Shown here: positions 9,129 to 18,801 of the stretch, piece after piece
How positions within the stretch are numbered: position 1 is the first letter of the stretch
Layout of the letters: the number at the start of each line of letters is the position of its first letter
Assembly: GCA_026168605.1 (NCBI GenBank)
Contig: JAPFDX010000005.1
Coordinates: forward strand, 58,463 to 122,462
Direction: 5' to 3'
Source of the DNA: Roseburia sp.
GTDB taxonomy: Bacteria; Bacillota; Clostridia; Lachnospirales; Lachnospiraceae
Length of the DNA stretch: 64,000 nt
Notes under the pieces: generated by a model
Database searches by the model: none
What the model was told of the DNA's origin: nothing
The model's input: only the letters and a program-made list of their open reading frames with translations
Position numbers and translations under genes: made by a program

Positions 9129-9186
9129 AAAAAGTATAGCCATGAGATAAGAACGTTTGTTCTAATTTGTGGCTATACTTTTTTTT
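9129..9186. terminator. Bidirectional terminator-like hairpin with a LexA-type box in its loop
   Basis: Stem AAAAAGTATAGCCA (9129-9142) pairs with TGGCTATACTTTTT (from 9170), followed by a T-run to 9186. The loop holds a second small hairpin, AGAAC-GTTT-GTTCT. It closes the transporter operon. Confidence 0.75.
9151..9162. promoter_or_regulatory. LexA-type SOS box upstream of the HipT-like gene
   Basis: GAAC-GTTT-GTTC is a perfect match to the Bacillota LexA/DinR core GAAC-N4-GTTC. It lies 46 bp (start to start) before an extended -10 (TGGTATAAT, 9194-9202), with CTATAC at 9173-9178 as a possible poor -35 at 18-bp spacing. uvrB downstream has the same layout. Repression by LexA is inferred from the motif. 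Confidence 0.6.
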
Positions 9187-9193
9187 GTGTTCA

Positions 9194-9202
9194 TGGTATA
9201 AT
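9194..9202 (+). promoter_or_regulatory. Extended -10 promoter for the kinase/HIRAN pair
   Basis: TGGTATAAT is an extended -10 element, the best promoter candidate in the 236-bp gap before the HipT-like gene. The remaining leader (about 125 nt) is AT-rich and shows no other clear element. Confidence 0.5.
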
Positions 9203-9327
9203 CGGGGAACCCATATTTCTACAGTCTGAAAAGGTATAAAAAGTGGTTATCAGGTGTTATTTACATTATTTAGATTATCTGAGAGGGAAAATATTAAATA
9301 AAGAGATATGAGAAAAGGAGTGGGATA

Positions 9328-10221
9328 ATGAAAGATTTTTCTTTTTGGGAGGAATATGAAGGTGCATCTGAAGGAAGTGGAAGAAGTGAAAAAATTTGGC
9401 TTCAAAATCCAGATACAGGTCAAACGGGTTTATTTAAATTTAAAAAAGATGCTGGCACAACCGACCACGTTTCCGAATGCATTGCTTATGAGATAGCACA
9501 AGTGCTGGGACTTCCCTGCGCTAAATTTGAATTGGGAATGTATCATGGAAGAGAAGGATCAATGAGTTATAATATTATACAGAATTCTAAGCAAATTCTT
9601 GTTGAGGGTATTTATTTTATTACATTAGTTTACCAGCAATATAATCCTGAACAATTTATTGATATTAAAACGAAGCATAGATATTCTGTTGAAATGGTAA
9701 AAAAGGCAATAGAACAATCTGTACCAATAGAAGGATTTCTGAAAATGCTGGTGTTTGATTATTTAATTGGAAATTCGGATAGGCATCAGAATAACTGGGC
9801 AATTCTTATAGAAAACGACAAAAAAGAATGGTCCCCATTGTACGATAATAGTTCTTCGTTATGTGCATATATTCCAGAAGATCAGATAGCAGGTTACTTG
9901 GGAAAAGATAAAAATAGGTGGAACTCGCTGGTTGATACAAAATCAAGATCATTACTTCGTTGCAAAGAGTTTGATGAAAAGCGTCCAACTCATTTAAAAG
10001 TGCTGAAATATTTAAAAGAGAACTACTTTACAGAGACGTGTAGCTTTGCAGAAAAAATTGTTACTTTAATGACGGAAGAACAAATTTGTGATATACTAAA
10101 ATCATATTCGGAAGAAGAATTATCAGATAATAAGAAAAAGTTAATTTTAAAATATTTATTGGAAAAAAAGCAGATGTTGAAAGCAGTCTATTTTGGAGAG
10201 GAGGAGGAACGTGGCAATTAA
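9328..10221 (+). CDS. HipA/HipT-like serine/threonine kinase
   Basis: A 297-aa protein with the HipA kinase core but without the HipA N-terminal subdomain. A glycine/serine-rich loop (GASEGSGRSEK, 12-22) precedes the probable ATP-binding lysines in LFKFKK (35-40). The catalytic motif GNSDRHQNN (148-156) contains D151, and metal-binding D173 lies in PLYDNSS. HipA/HipT kinases phosphorylate aminoacyl-tRNA synthetases in known cases; the target here is unknown. AAGGAG precedes the ATG. The next gene overlaps by 11 bp and supplies the missing N-subdomain. Sequence is much more AT-rich than its neighbours, which suggests horizontal gain. A CtkA-like secreted kinase is less likely because there is no signal peptide. 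Confidence 0.82.
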   Translation: MKDFSFWEEYEGASEGSGRSEKIWLQNPDTGQTGLFKFKKDAGTTDHVSECIAYEIAQVLGLPCAKFELGMYHGREGSMSYNIIQNSKQILVEGIYFITLVYQQYNPEQFIDIKTKHRYSVEMVKKAIEQSVPIEGFLKMLVFDYLIGNSDRHQNNWAILIENDKKEWSPLYDNSSSLCAYIPEDQIAGYLGKDKNRWNSLVDTKSRSLLRCKEFDEKRPTHLKVLKYLKENYFTETCSFAEKIVTLMTEEQICDILKSYSEEELSDNKKKLILKYLLEKKQMLKAVYFGEEEERGN

Positions 10222-10912
10222 AGATGGCAAGGACTATTTATATTTGATTTGGAAATGTGTCTTCAATAGACGACAATACATTGTTGGTCAGCTTACAAAA
10301 AATGGACAGTATGAGTTTCAATATTGTGAAGAAATAGAAGAGGCTCTTGAAGCCGGATTTACACCGCTAGTATCATTCGAAAGATTGGATGTTGTGTATA
10401 AATCTGAAAAATTGTTTCCTGTTTTTGCCAGCAGACTTCCGGACAGAAAGAGAAAAGATATTGACAAAATTTTAAAAAAATACGGATTGGAAGAATATGA
10501 TCCATATCAGTTGCTAAAAAAAAGCGGTGCTAAATTACCGATTGATAATCTGCAATTTATTGATCCTATTTTGAATTATGAAAGCAATTTTGAAAAATTG
10601 TTTTATGTGGCGGGAGCAAGGCATTATTTGGGATGTGACGGAAATCGGTGTGGAGATGCAATTCAAGTTACAAGAGGTGATGAAGTTTTTCTCGAACATG
10701 AAGTTGATAATCCGCATGATGAAAATGCGATTCGTGTAGTCAATGAGCAACAAAAAGTGTTAGGATATGTTCCTAGGTATTACTCTCGGGCTTTTGTTAA
10801 ATTTATTGAGGAAGATAGAGTTGAAGAATGTCATGTTGCGAATGTTGCAAAAGAGAATTGTTGCGATGAATGTATTGGCGTGGTAATAAAAATCACGGGA
10901 TTAAAAAAATAA
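10211..10912 (+). CDS. HipS-like N-subdomain fused to a HIRAN domain
   Basis: A 233-aa protein read from GTG 10211, which has GGAGGAGG just upstream. Residues about 9-80 resemble the HipA N-terminal subdomain (IVGQLTKNGQYEFQY, then FTPLVSF and SEKLFPVFASRLPDRKRKD). Residues about 134-225 form a HIRAN domain (VAGARHYLG, then LEHEVDNPHDENAIRV and VLGYVPRYYSRA). HIRAN domains bind DNA ends in eukaryotic repair helicases; in bacteria they occur in small or fused proteins. In HipBST systems the free N-subdomain (HipS) neutralises the kinase, so this may be the antitoxin or a DNA-damage sensor for the preceding kinase. That role is inference. AT-rich like its partner. Confidence 0.75.
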   Translation: MAIKDGKDYLYLIWKCVFNRRQYIVGQLTKNGQYEFQYCEEIEEALEAGFTPLVSFERLDVVYKSEKLFPVFASRLPDRKRKDIDKILKKYGLEEYDPYQLLKKSGAKLPIDNLQFIDPILNYESNFEKLFYVAGARHYLGCDGNRCGDAIQVTRGDEVFLEHEVDNPHDENAIRVVNEQQKVLGYVPRYYSRAFVKFIEEDRVEECHVANVAKENCCDECIGVVIKITGLKK

Positions 10913-10951
10913 TCAAATTTTATAATTATATAATAGTTATTTGATTCCTTC

Positions 10952-10989
10952 AAAGTACAGAACAAGGTCGAATGTTTGTTCTGTACTTT
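10952..10989. terminator. Terminator-like hairpin between the HIRAN gene and uvrB
   Basis: AAAGTACAGAACA (10952-10964) pairs with TGTTCTGTACTTT (10977-10989) and is followed by TATTTTATATTTT. The right arm overlaps the uvrB LexA-type box, so terminator and operator share bases. Confidence 0.65.
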
Positions 10990-11010
10990 TATTTTATATT
11001 TTGATATAAT
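10969..11010 (+). promoter_or_regulatory. uvrB promoter with LexA-type box
   Basis: CGAATGTTTGTTCT (10969-10982) matches the LexA core GAAC-N4-GTTC with one change. CTGTAC (10981-10986) and an extended -10 TGATATAAT (11002-11010) give 18-bp spacing. The box overlaps the -35, where LexA would block polymerase. uvrB is a classic SOS gene. Confidence 0.7.
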
Positions 11011-11053
11011 GATAGGAGAAGTAGAAGATAATAGATTCATAGGAGGAACTTTC

Positions 11054-13036
11054 ATGGATCATTTCAAATTAGTATCCGAATACGCCCCCACGGGCGACCA
11101 GCCGCAGGCGATCGCCGAGCTGGTGCGGGGATTTGAGGAGGGCAACCAGTTTCAGACCCTTCTGGGCGTCACCGGATCGGGCAAGACGTTTACAATGGCA
11201 AACATCATTGCAAAATTAAATAAGCCGACCCTTATCATCGCCCACAATAAAACACTCGCCGCGCAGCTCTACGGCGAGTTCAAGGAGTTTTTCCCGGAGA
11301 ATGCGGTGGAGTATTTTGTCTCCTACTATGATTACTACCAGCCGGAGGCGTATGTGCCGCAGACCGATACCTATATCGCGAAGGATTCCGCGATCAACGA
11401 GGAGATTGACAAGCTGCGCCTTTCCGCCACGGCGGCGCTGGTAGAGCGCCGGGACGTGATCGTTGTCGCGTCCGTCTCCTGCATTTACGGTTTGGGCAGC
11501 CCGGAGGACTATCTCGGGATGATGGTTTCCCTGCGTCCGGGGATGCAGAAGGACAGGGACGAGGTCATTCGCGCCCTGATTGACATACAGTATACGCGCA
11601 ACGAGATGGATTTTCATCGCGGTACGTTCCGGGTGCGCGGTGACGTGCTCGAGATTTTTCCGGCAAACTTTGGCGATACGGCGGTGCGGGTAGAATTTTT
11701 CGGCGACGAGATCGACCGCATTACGGAGATCGACGTCCTCACGGGAGAGATCAGGTGCCGCTTGGAGCATTTCGCGGTATTCCCGGCGTCCCACTACGTT
11801 GTGCCGCAGGAAAAAATACTGAGAGCGTGCGAGAATATCGAGGCGGAGCTTGAGGAGCGCGTGAAATATTTTAAGGGTGAGGACAAGCTGCTTGAGGCGC
11901 AGCGGATCGCCGAGCGGACAAATTTTGATATCGAGATGTTGAAGGAGACGGGCTTTTGCAGCGGAATCGAGAACTATTCCAGACATTTGGCAGGACTTCC
12001 AGCGGGAGCGACGCCGCACACACTGATGGACTACTTTAAGGATGATTATCTGATCATTGTGGATGAGTCACACATTACAATCCCGCAGGTGCGCGGGATG
12101 TATGCGGGTGACCAGTCGCGAAAATCGACGCTCGTGGATTACGGTTTTCGTCTCCCCTCCGCGAAGGACAACCGCCCGTTGAATTTTGAGGAATTTGAGA
12201 GTAAAATTGACCAGATGCTGTTTGTCTCCGCTACACCGAATGTGTATGAGGCGGAGCATGAGCTGCTGCGGACGGAGCAGATCATCCGTCCGACCGGACT
12301 GCTTGACCCGGAGGTTGTGGTGCGTCCGGTGGAGGGGCAGATCGACGATCTGCTCGGCGAGGTCAACAAAGAGATCGCGAAGCACAACAAGGTGCTGATC
12401 ACGACGCTGACCAAAAAGATGGCGGAGGATCTGACCGACTATATGCGCGAGGTCGGCATCCGTGTGAAGTACCTGCATTCTGATATTGACACACTCGAGC
12501 GGGCAGAGATCATCCGCGACCTGCGTCTGGATGTGTTTGACGTTCTGGTCGGGATCAACCTTCTGCGCGAGGGACTCGATATCCCGGAGATCACGCTTGT
12601 GGCGATCCTCGACGCGGACAAGGAGGGCTTCCTGCGCTCCGAGACGTCCCTGATCCAGACGATCGGGCGAGCAGCGCGAAACAGCGAGGGACACGTCATC
12701 ATGTATGCAGACAAGATTACCGACTCTATGCGCGTGGCGCTTGAGGAGACGGAACGACGCCGGAAGATCCAGCAGGAGTACAATGCAGCGCATGGCATCA
12801 CGCCGAAAACCATTCAGAAATCTGTCCGTGAGCTGATCTCCGTCTCGAAGAAGGTGGCGCAGGAGGAGATGCAGTTTGCAAAGGATCCGGAGTCGATGAG
12901 CAGGAAAGAACTGGAGAAGCTCATCGCGGACATTCAGAAGAAGATGCAGAAGGCAGCGGCAGATCTGAACTTTGAGGCGGCGGCGGAGTACCGTGACAAG
13001 ATGGTGGAATTAAAAAATATGCTGCGCGATGCGTAA
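11054..13036 (+). CDS. uvrB: UvrABC excision nuclease subunit B
   Basis: UvrB (660 aa) is the damage-verifying DNA helicase-like subunit of nucleotide excision repair: it is loaded by UvrA and recruits UvrC. Walker A is GVTGSGKT near residue 40; the beta-hairpin region [12 protein letters not shown], the helicase motif DESH, and motif [11 protein letters not shown] follow. The C-terminal UVR domain (about 620-655) binds UvrC. ATG 11054 follows AGGAGGAACTTTC; the reading frame extends upstream only into the promoter. It is followed after 32 bp by uvrA, a common clostridial order, so the pair is probably one SOS-regulated operon. Confidence 0.98.
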   Translation: MDHFKLVSEYAPTGDQPQAIAELVRGFEEGNQFQTLLGVTGSGKTFTMANIIAKLNKPTLIIAHNKTLAAQLYGEFKEFFPENAVEYFVSYYDYYQPEAYVPQTDTYIAKDSAINEEIDKLRLSATAALVERRDVIVVASVSCIYGLGSPEDYLGMMVSLRPGMQKDRDEVIRALIDIQYTRNEMDFHRGTFRVRGDVLEIFPANFGDTAVRVEFFGDEIDRITEIDVLTGEIRCRLEHFAVFPASHYVVPQEKILRACENIEAELEERVKYFKGEDKLLEAQRIAERTNFDIEMLKETGFCSGIENYSRHLAGLPAGATPHTLMDYFKDDYLIIVDESHITIPQVRGMYAGDQSRKSTLVDYGFRLPSAKDNRPLNFEEFESKIDQMLFVSATPNVYEAEHELLRTEQIIRPTGLLDPEVVVRPVEGQIDDLLGEVNKEIAKHNKVLITTLTKKMAEDLTDYMREVGIRVKYLHSDIDTLERAEIIRDLRLDVFDVLVGINLLREGLDIPEITLVAILDADKEGFLRSETSLIQTIGRAARNSEGHVIMYADKITDSMRVALEETERRRKIQQEYNAAHGITPKTIQKSVRELISVSKKVAQEEMQFAKDPESMSRKELEKLIADIQKKMQKAAADLNFEAAAEYRDKMVELKNMLRDA

Positions 13037-13068
13037 AATCGTGCAGGAATATAGATGAGAGGGATCAC

Positions 13069-15909
13069 ATGAGGAAAACGACCGAGAGAAAATACATTAA
13101 AATCAGGGGAGCGAGCGAACACAACTTAAAAAATATTGACGTGGATATCCCGAGGGACGAGTTTGTCGTTCTGACTGGGCTTTCCGGCTCCGGAAAGTCG
13201 TCGCTCGCATTTGACACGATCTACGCGGAGGGGCAGAGGCGCTACATGGAGTCGCTGTCCTCCTACGCGCGACAGTTTCTGGGGCAGATGGAGAAGCCGA
13301 ATGTGGAGAAGATCGAGGGTCTGTCCCCGGCGATCTCCATCGACCAGAAATCCACGAACCGCAACCCGCGCTCCACAGTCGGAACGGTGACGGAGATCTA
13401 CGATTACTTCCGTTTGCTGTACGCGAGGATCGGCACGCCGCACTGTCCGAAATGCGGAAAGGAGATCAAGCGTCAGACCGTGGACCAGATGGTAGACCAG
13501 ATCATGGAGCTGCCGGAGCGGACGAAGATCCAGCTTCTTGCCCCGGTCGTGCGCGGGCGCAAAGGCGAGCACCAGAAGCTGTTTGAGCAGGCGAAGCGCA
13601 GCGGCTATGTGCGTGTGATCGTGGACGGGAATATGTACGAGCTGACCGAGGAGATCAAGCTGGAAAAAAATAAAAAGCACAATATCGAGATCGTTGTCGA
13701 CCGTCTGGTGGTCAAAGGGGGCATCGAGAAACGTCTGGCGGATTCGATCGAGAATGTGCTGGAGCTGGCGGAGGGACAGATGACCGTGGACGTGGCGGAC
13801 GGAGAGCCGATCCAGTTTTCCGAGAGCTTTTCGTGCGCGGACTGTGGGATCAGCGTCGGCGAGGTGGAGCCGCGCAGCTTCTCCTTCAACAACCCGTTTG
13901 GCGCCTGCCCGACCTGCTTCGGACTCGGCTATAAAATGGAATTTGATGAGGAGCTGATGATCCCGGACAAGAAACTTTCCATCGCAGAGGGCGCCATCCA
14001 GGTGATGGGCTGGCAGTCCTGCACAGACCCGTCGAGCTTTACCTATGCCATCTTAAAGGCGCTGTCGGAGGAGTACGGATTCTCCCTCGACACACCGTTT
14101 CAGGATTACCCGGACAAGATCAAATATGTGCTGATCCACGGCACGGACGGCAAAGAGATCAAGGTGCACTACAAGGGGCAGCGGGGCGAGGGCGTTTATG
14201 ATGTCGCCTTTGAGGGGCTGCTGCGCAACGTGCAGCGGAAATACCGCGAGACGGGGTCGGATATCATGAAGCAGGAGTATGAGCAGTTTATGCGCATCAC
14301 GCCGTGCGAGGAGTGCAAGGGACAGCGTCTGAAAAAGGAATCCTTAGCCGTCACGGTCGCAGACAAGAATATTTACGAGATGACCGCCATGTCTGTAAAA
14401 AATCTGAATGCGTTTCTGGAAACGCTCGAGCTGGCCAGCCAACAGCACATGATCGGAGACCAGATCTTAAAGGAGATCCGCGCGCGCGTCGGCTTCCTGA
14501 ATGAGGTCGGACTGGATTATCTCTCTTTGACAAGAGCGACCGGAACACTCTCGGGCGGCGAGGCGCAGCGCATCCGCCTGGCGACGCAGATCGGTTCGGG
14601 ACTTGTCGGTGTGGCGTACATTCTGGATGAGCCGTCGATCGGACTGCACCAGAGAGACAATGACAAGCTGCTCGGCGCGCTGAAAAACCTAAAGGAACTT
14701 GGAAACACGCTGATCGTGGTGGAGCATGACGAGGACACGATGCTCGCCGCCGACTACATTGTGGATATCGGACCGGGAGCGGGATCGCACGGCGGCGAGG
14801 TGGTCGCGTGCGGCACGGCGAAGGACATCATGAAAAATAAAAACTCCCTGACGGGCGCTTACTTAAGCGGTCGCATCAGGATTCCGGTTCCCGAAGAGCG
14901 CCGGAAGCCGTCGGGCTACCTGACGATCCTCGGCGCGCGTGAGAACAATCTGCGCAATGTCGATGTGAAAGTGCCGCTTGGCATTATGACCTGCATCACG
15001 GGTGTGTCCGGGTCGGGAAAGAGCTCCCTGACAAACGAGATCCTCTATAAGCGTCTGGCACGCGACCTAAACCGTGCGCGCTGTATACCGGGAAAGCACG
15101 ACGATATTCTGGGACTTGAGCAGTTGGATAAGGTGATCGACATTGACCAGTCCCCGATCGGAAGAACCCCGCGCTCGAATCCGGCGACCTACACGGGCGT
15201 GTTTGACATGATCCGCGATCTGTTCGCGGCGACCCCGGACGCGAAGGCGAAAGGCTACAAGAAAGGGCGTTTCAGCTTCAATGTAAAAGGAGGGCGGTGT
15301 GAGGCGTGCTCCGGCGACGGCATTTTAAAGATCGAGATGCACTTCCTGCCGGACGTCTATGTGCCGTGCGAGGTCTGCGAGGGAAAGCGCTACAACCGTG
15401 AGACGCTCGAGGTAAAATATAAGGGAAAGAGCATCTACGACGTGCTCGACATGACGGTCGAGGAGGCGCTGGAATTTTTTAAGAACGTGCCGTCGATCCA
15501 CCGGAAGATACAGACGCTCTACGATGTGGGTCTGTCCTACGTGAAGCTGGGACAGCCGTCCACGGAACTCTCGGGCGGCGAGGCGCAGCGCATCAAGCTT
15601 GCGACAGAGCTGTCAAAGCGCAGTACCGGAAAAACCATTTATATTCTGGACGAGCCGACGACGGGACTCCACTTTGCGGATGTGCACAAGCTGATCGAGA
15701 TCCTCCGCAGACTGTCGGAGGGCGGCAACACGGTGGTTGTCATCGAGCACAATCTGGACGTGATCAAGACGGCGGACTACATCATCGACATGGGACCCGA
15801 GGGCGGCGACGGCGGCGGTATGGTGATCGCGCAGGGAACGCCGGAGGAGGTGGCAGAGATGCCGCAGTCCTACACCGGGCAATATGTGAAGAAATATTTA
15901 AAAAAATAA
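13069..15909 (+). CDS. uvrA: UvrABC excision nuclease subunit A
   Basis: UvrA (946 aa) is the dimeric ABC-type ATPase that finds bulky DNA lesions and hands them to UvrB. It has two nucleotide-binding domains with Walker A GLSGSGKS (near residue 38) and GVSGSGKS (near 645), each with a signature LSGGEAQRI. Zinc modules are CPKCGKEIK (near 125), CADC...CPTC (near 255-285) and CEACSGDG...CEVCEGK (near 745-770). Length is normal. The ATG follows GAGAGGG. The gene ends in a poly-A-rich stretch where only a weak hairpin is visible. Confidence 0.98.
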   Translation: MRKTTERKYIKIRGASEHNLKNIDVDIPRDEFVVLTGLSGSGKSSLAFDTIYAEGQRRYMESLSSYARQFLGQMEKPNVEKIEGLSPAISIDQKSTNRNPRSTVGTVTEIYDYFRLLYARIGTPHCPKCGKEIKRQTVDQMVDQIMELPERTKIQLLAPVVRGRKGEHQKLFEQAKRSGYVRVIVDGNMYELTEEIKLEKNKKHNIEIVVDRLVVKGGIEKRLADSIENVLELAEGQMTVDVADGEPIQFSESFSCADCGISVGEVEPRSFSFNNPFGACPTCFGLGYKMEFDEELMIPDKKLSIAEGAIQVMGWQSCTDPSSFTYAILKALSEEYGFSLDTPFQDYPDKIKYVLIHGTDGKEIKVHYKGQRGEGVYDVAFEGLLRNVQRKYRETGSDIMKQEYEQFMRITPCEECKGQRLKKESLAVTVADKNIYEMTAMSVKNLNAFLETLELASQQHMIGDQILKEIRARVGFLNEVGLDYLSLTRATGTLSGGEAQRIRLATQIGSGLVGVAYILDEPSIGLHQRDNDKLLGALKNLKELGNTLIVVEHDEDTMLAADYIVDIGPGAGSHGGEVVACGTAKDIMKNKNSLTGAYLSGRIRIPVPEERRKPSGYLTILGARENNLRNVDVKVPLGIMTCITGVSGSGKSSLTNEILYKRLARDLNRARCIPGKHDDILGLEQLDKVIDIDQSPIGRTPRSNPATYTGVFDMIRDLFAATPDAKAKGYKKGRFSFNVKGGRCEACSGDGILKIEMHFLPDVYVPCEVCEGKRYNRETLEVKYKGKSIYDVLDMTVEEALEFFKNVPSIHRKIQTLYDVGLSYVKLGQPSTELSGGEAQRIKLATELSKRSTGKTIYILDEPTTGLHFADVHKLIEILRRLSEGGNTVVVIEHNLDVIKTADYIIDMGPEGGDGGGMVIAQGTPEEVAEMPQSYTGQYVKKYLKK

Positions 15910-15958
15910 AGAAATTCTTATTTTTTTGAAAAAAACGGTATCCGGAGCAAAAAAGCCT

Positions 15959-15986
15959 TTGAAAAATCCCATTTTTTGTATATAAT
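15959..15986 (+). promoter_or_regulatory. Sigma-A promoter for mbl
   Basis: TTGAAA (15959-15964), 16-bp spacer, TATAAT (15981-15986). This is the clearest promoter in the 188-bp gap between uvrA and mbl; the transcript leader would be about 105 nt. Confidence 0.65.
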
Positions 15987-16097
15987 AATGCTGTATATGG
16001 AAAAATATGATTAAATGCGTTTCTATGTCCATTTTGGACGGGAGACTGTCTTTCATAGAGGATCACTGACAGAGAGAATGAAAGGGGCAGAGGTAAG

Positions 16098-17093
16098 ATG
16101 ATGAGCACAGACATCGGTATTGATCTGGGTACCGCCAGCATATTGGTTTATATTAAGGGAAAAGGCGTCGTGTTGAAGGAGCCGTCCGTAGTGGCGTTTG
16201 ACCGCGACACGAATAAGATAAAGGCGATCGGTGAGGAAGCGAGGCTGATGCTCGGAAGAACGCCGGGCAATATCGTGGCGGTGCGGCCGCTCCGTCAGGG
16301 TGTGATCTCAGATTATACGGTGACGGAGAAGATGATCAAGTATTTCATCCAGAAGGCGATCGGCAAAAAGACTTTCCGCAAGCCGCGCATCAGCGTCTGT
16401 GTACCGAGTGGCGTCACGGAGGTGGAGAAGAAGGCGGTCGAGGACGCGACCTATCAGGCAGGCGCACGTGAAGTGCAGATCATCGAGGAGCCGATCGCGG
16501 CGGCGATCGGAGCGGGGATCGACATCACGAGACCGTGCGGCAATATGATCGTGGATATCGGCGGCGGTACTGCAGATGTTGCCGTGATCTCACTGGGAGG
16601 CTCGGTCGTGAGCACCTCCATCAAGATCGCGGGCGATGATTTCGACGAGGCGCTTGTCCGCTATATGAGAAAAAAGCACAATCTTCTGATCGGTGAGAGG
16701 ACCGCAGAGGATATCAAGATCAAGATCGGAACCTGCTTTCCGCTGGCGCAGAATGATACGATGGACGTCAGGGGGCGCAATCTGGTGACGGGACTTCCGA
16801 AGACCGTGACCATATCTTCCGAGGAGACGGAGGAGGCGCTCAGAGAGCCGGTGATGCAGATCGTTGAGGCGGTACATTCCGTGCTGGAGAAGACGCCGCC
16901 GGAGCTGGCGGCAGATGTGGCTGACCGCGGTATCGTGCTGACCGGAGGAGGCGCGCTGCTCCGTGGGCTGGAGGAGCTGATCGAGGATAAGACCGGGATC
17001 AACACGATGACAGCCGAGGAGCCGATGACCTGCGTGGCGATCGGAACAGGAAAGTTTGTAGAATTTTTGGCAGGAAAGCGTGACGACGATTAA
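16098..17093 (+). CDS. mbl: MreB/Mbl-family actin-like cell-shape protein
   Basis: A 331-aa bacterial actin that forms membrane-associated filaments guiding elongation-phase peptidoglycan synthesis. Phosphate-1 motif IGIDLGTASILVY, phosphate-2 IVDIGGGTADVAVISLGG, adenosine motif GIVLTGGGALLRGLEE and the EEPIAAAIGAG connecting segment are all present. Placement directly before two flagellar rod/hook genes matches the mbl-flhO-flhP order of Bacillus, so Mbl is favoured over MreB; no mreC/mreD follow. Two tandem ATG codons (16098, 16101) are possible starts after GGGGCAGAGG. Confidence 0.88.
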   Translation: MMSTDIGIDLGTASILVYIKGKGVVLKEPSVVAFDRDTNKIKAIGEEARLMLGRTPGNIVAVRPLRQGVISDYTVTEKMIKYFIQKAIGKKTFRKPRISVCVPSGVTEVEKKAVEDATYQAGAREVQIIEEPIAAAIGAGIDITRPCGNMIVDIGGGTADVAVISLGGSVVSTSIKIAGDDFDEALVRYMRKKHNLLIGERTAEDIKIKIGTCFPLAQNDTMDVRGRNLVTGLPKTVTISSEETEEALREPVMQIVEAVHSVLEKTPPELAADVADRGIVLTGGGALLRGLEELIEDKTGINTMTAEEPMTCVAIGTGKFVEFLAGKRDDD

Positions 17094-17117
17094 GTTTTTG
17101 CTGATTTATGCCGATAT
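17091..17117 (+). promoter_or_regulatory. Sigma-28 (SigD)-type flagellar promoter
   Basis: TAAG (17091-17094), 15-nt spacer, GCCGATAT (17110-17117), against the consensus TAAA-N15-GCCGATAT. The -35 half overlaps the mbl stop codon TAA. It lies 40 bp before the first flagellar gene, so flagellar expression can be separated from mbl. Confidence 0.75.
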
Positions 17118-17156
17118 ATACAGATAAGTGATGAGCACAGAAGAAGGAGCAGGTTT

Positions 17157-17951
17157 ATGGTAAAAGGATTATATACCGCATATACGGGGATGGTAAATGA
17201 GCAGCACCGTCTGAATGTGTTGTCCAACAACCTTGCAAACGCCGATACCAACGGCTACAAGAAGGAGGGGACGACGTCGCAGACATTTGCCGATGAGCTT
17301 GCAGTCAAGATCCGGGATACTTCCTATTACAATATGCCGCAGAGACTTGGCGGCATGAGCATGGGAGTTCACATCGGGGAGACCTACACGGATTACAGTG
17401 CGGGAAACTACCGCGTGACGGACAACAGCACTGATTTTGCACTAAAGGGCGATGGATTTTTTGCAATTTCCTACACGGATAAGGCAGGAAACACCTCAGT
17501 GAAGTACACGAGGGACGGGGCGTTTACGATAAACAGACAGGGGTATCTGGTGACAAAGGACGGAGACTTCGTGCTGAACCAGAACGATGCGATGGCTGGC
17601 AACGCTGGCGGCAGGATCCAGGTGAATCCGAATGAGAAGATCACCGTGGACGAGATGGGAAATATTTTCCAGAACGGTCAGTTGGTCGGCGATATCGGTC
17701 ATGTGGATTTTGAGGATTACAATTATATCGCGAAGTTCGGCGAGAATCTTTACGATGTGGTGGATGGCGGCGCGATCGTTGCTTCTGATGCGCAGGTGTC
17801 ACAGGGACTGATCGAGTCCTCCAATGTAAACGTTGTTTCGGAGATGGTAAATATGATCACGATTTCCAGAGCCTATCAGGCAGGGCAGAAAGTGATCAAT
17901 GCCGTTGACGGCACACTGGATAAAGCAGTGAATCAGGTTGGTCAGGTATAA
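17157..17951 (+). CDS. flhO: Flagellar basal-body rod/hook protein, FlgF/FlhO-like
   Basis: A 264-aa rod-type protein exported through the flagellar type III apparatus. The N-terminal signature VKGLYTAYTGMVNEQHRLNV-LSNNLANADTNGYKK is the FlgBC/FlgEFG N domain, and the C-terminal helix NVVSEMVNMITISRAYQAGQ is the matching conserved end, which coils with the N terminus in the axial filament. A middle D1-like domain (about 95-200) contains the GDGFFAI motif. By position after mbl it corresponds to Bacillus FlhO, a distal rod/FlgF-like component. Starts at ATG 17157 after GAAGGAGCAGG. Confidence 0.9.
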   Translation: MVKGLYTAYTGMVNEQHRLNVLSNNLANADTNGYKKEGTTSQTFADELAVKIRDTSYYNMPQRLGGMSMGVHIGETYTDYSAGNYRVTDNSTDFALKGDGFFAISYTDKAGNTSVKYTRDGAFTINRQGYLVTKDGDFVLNQNDAMAGNAGGRIQVNPNEKITVDEMGNIFQNGQLVGDIGHVDFEDYNYIAKFGENLYDVVDGGAIVASDAQVSQGLIESSNVNVVSEMVNMITISRAYQAGQKVINAVDGTLDKAVNQVGQV

Positions 17952-17970
17952 CCGGGGAGGTAACTGAATT

Positions 17971-18786
17971 ATGATGAGAGCATTGTATACCGGAGCGAGC
18001 GGTATGATTGCACAGCAGACGAATGTAGACAATATTTCCAATAACCTTGCGAATGTCAATACCGTAGGATATAAGCAGGAGAAGACAGAGTTTAAGTCTC
18101 TTTTATACCAGAATATCCAGACGAGAACGACGACGGCAAACGGCGAGGAGAAGCCGATCCCGGCTCAGGTCGGTCTGGGAACGAGGATCGCATCGACGAC
18201 CTCCATTTACAAGCAGGGAGCGATGCTTGCAAGTGAGAATGATACAGATTTCGCGATTGTAGGCGACGGATTCTTTGCAGTCCGCGCAGCAGATGGCGAG
18301 ACTTACTATACGAGAGCCGGCAATTTCAACTGGTCGATGGGAGTGGGCGGCGTGACGCTGACGAACTCGGACGGTTATCCGGTGCTTGATACGAACAATA
18401 ACCCGATCGTACTTCCGGCCGGTATCAGCTCCGGCAGTGTGAAGGTGTCTGAGGATGGCACATTTGGGTATATGAACGCGGATGGCGTCTATGTGCCGCT
18501 GAACCAGACGATCGGACTGTTCCAGTTTAACAATCCGGCAGGTCTGGATAAGATTGGGGACAACCTGCTGCAGGTTACAGCCGCATCGGGGGATGCGCTG
18601 AATGAAGCGGGAAATGCGAACCTGATCCCGAGTAAAGTACGCCAGAATTATCTGGAGGGTTCCAATGTGCAGGTTGCGGACGAGATGGTGAATCTGATCA
18701 TTGCACAGCGTGCATACCAGTTAAATTCCAAGGCGATCACACTGGCAGATGAGATGTTAGAGCAGGCGAACAATCTGAGAAGATAG
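17971..18786 (+). CDS. flhP: Flagellar basal-body rod protein, FlgG/FlhP-like
   Basis: A 271-aa paralogue of the preceding protein: N-terminal MRALYTGASGMIAQQTNVDN-ISNNLANVNTVGYKQ, central IVGDGFFAVRAADGETYYTRAGNF, and C-terminal NVQVADEMVNLIIAQRAYQLNSKA. The last motif is the classic FlgG/FlgE end. FlgG forms the distal rod that passes through the cell wall. RBS GGGGAGG lies upstream of two adjacent ATGs (17971 and 17974). It sits 19 bp after flhO and 15 bp before the rod-binding protein, so the three are one operon. Confidence 0.92.
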   Translation: MMRALYTGASGMIAQQTNVDNISNNLANVNTVGYKQEKTEFKSLLYQNIQTRTTTANGEEKPIPAQVGLGTRIASTTSIYKQGAMLASENDTDFAIVGDGFFAVRAADGETYYTRAGNFNWSMGVGGVTLTNSDGYPVLDTNNNPIVLPAGISSGSVKVSEDGTFGYMNADGVYVPLNQTIGLFQFNNPAGLDKIGDNLLQVTAASGDALNEAGNANLIPSKVRQNYLEGSNVQVADEMVNLIIAQRAYQLNSKAITLADEMLEQANNLRR

Positions 18787-18801
18787 GAAGCGAGGTAGCG
18801 T

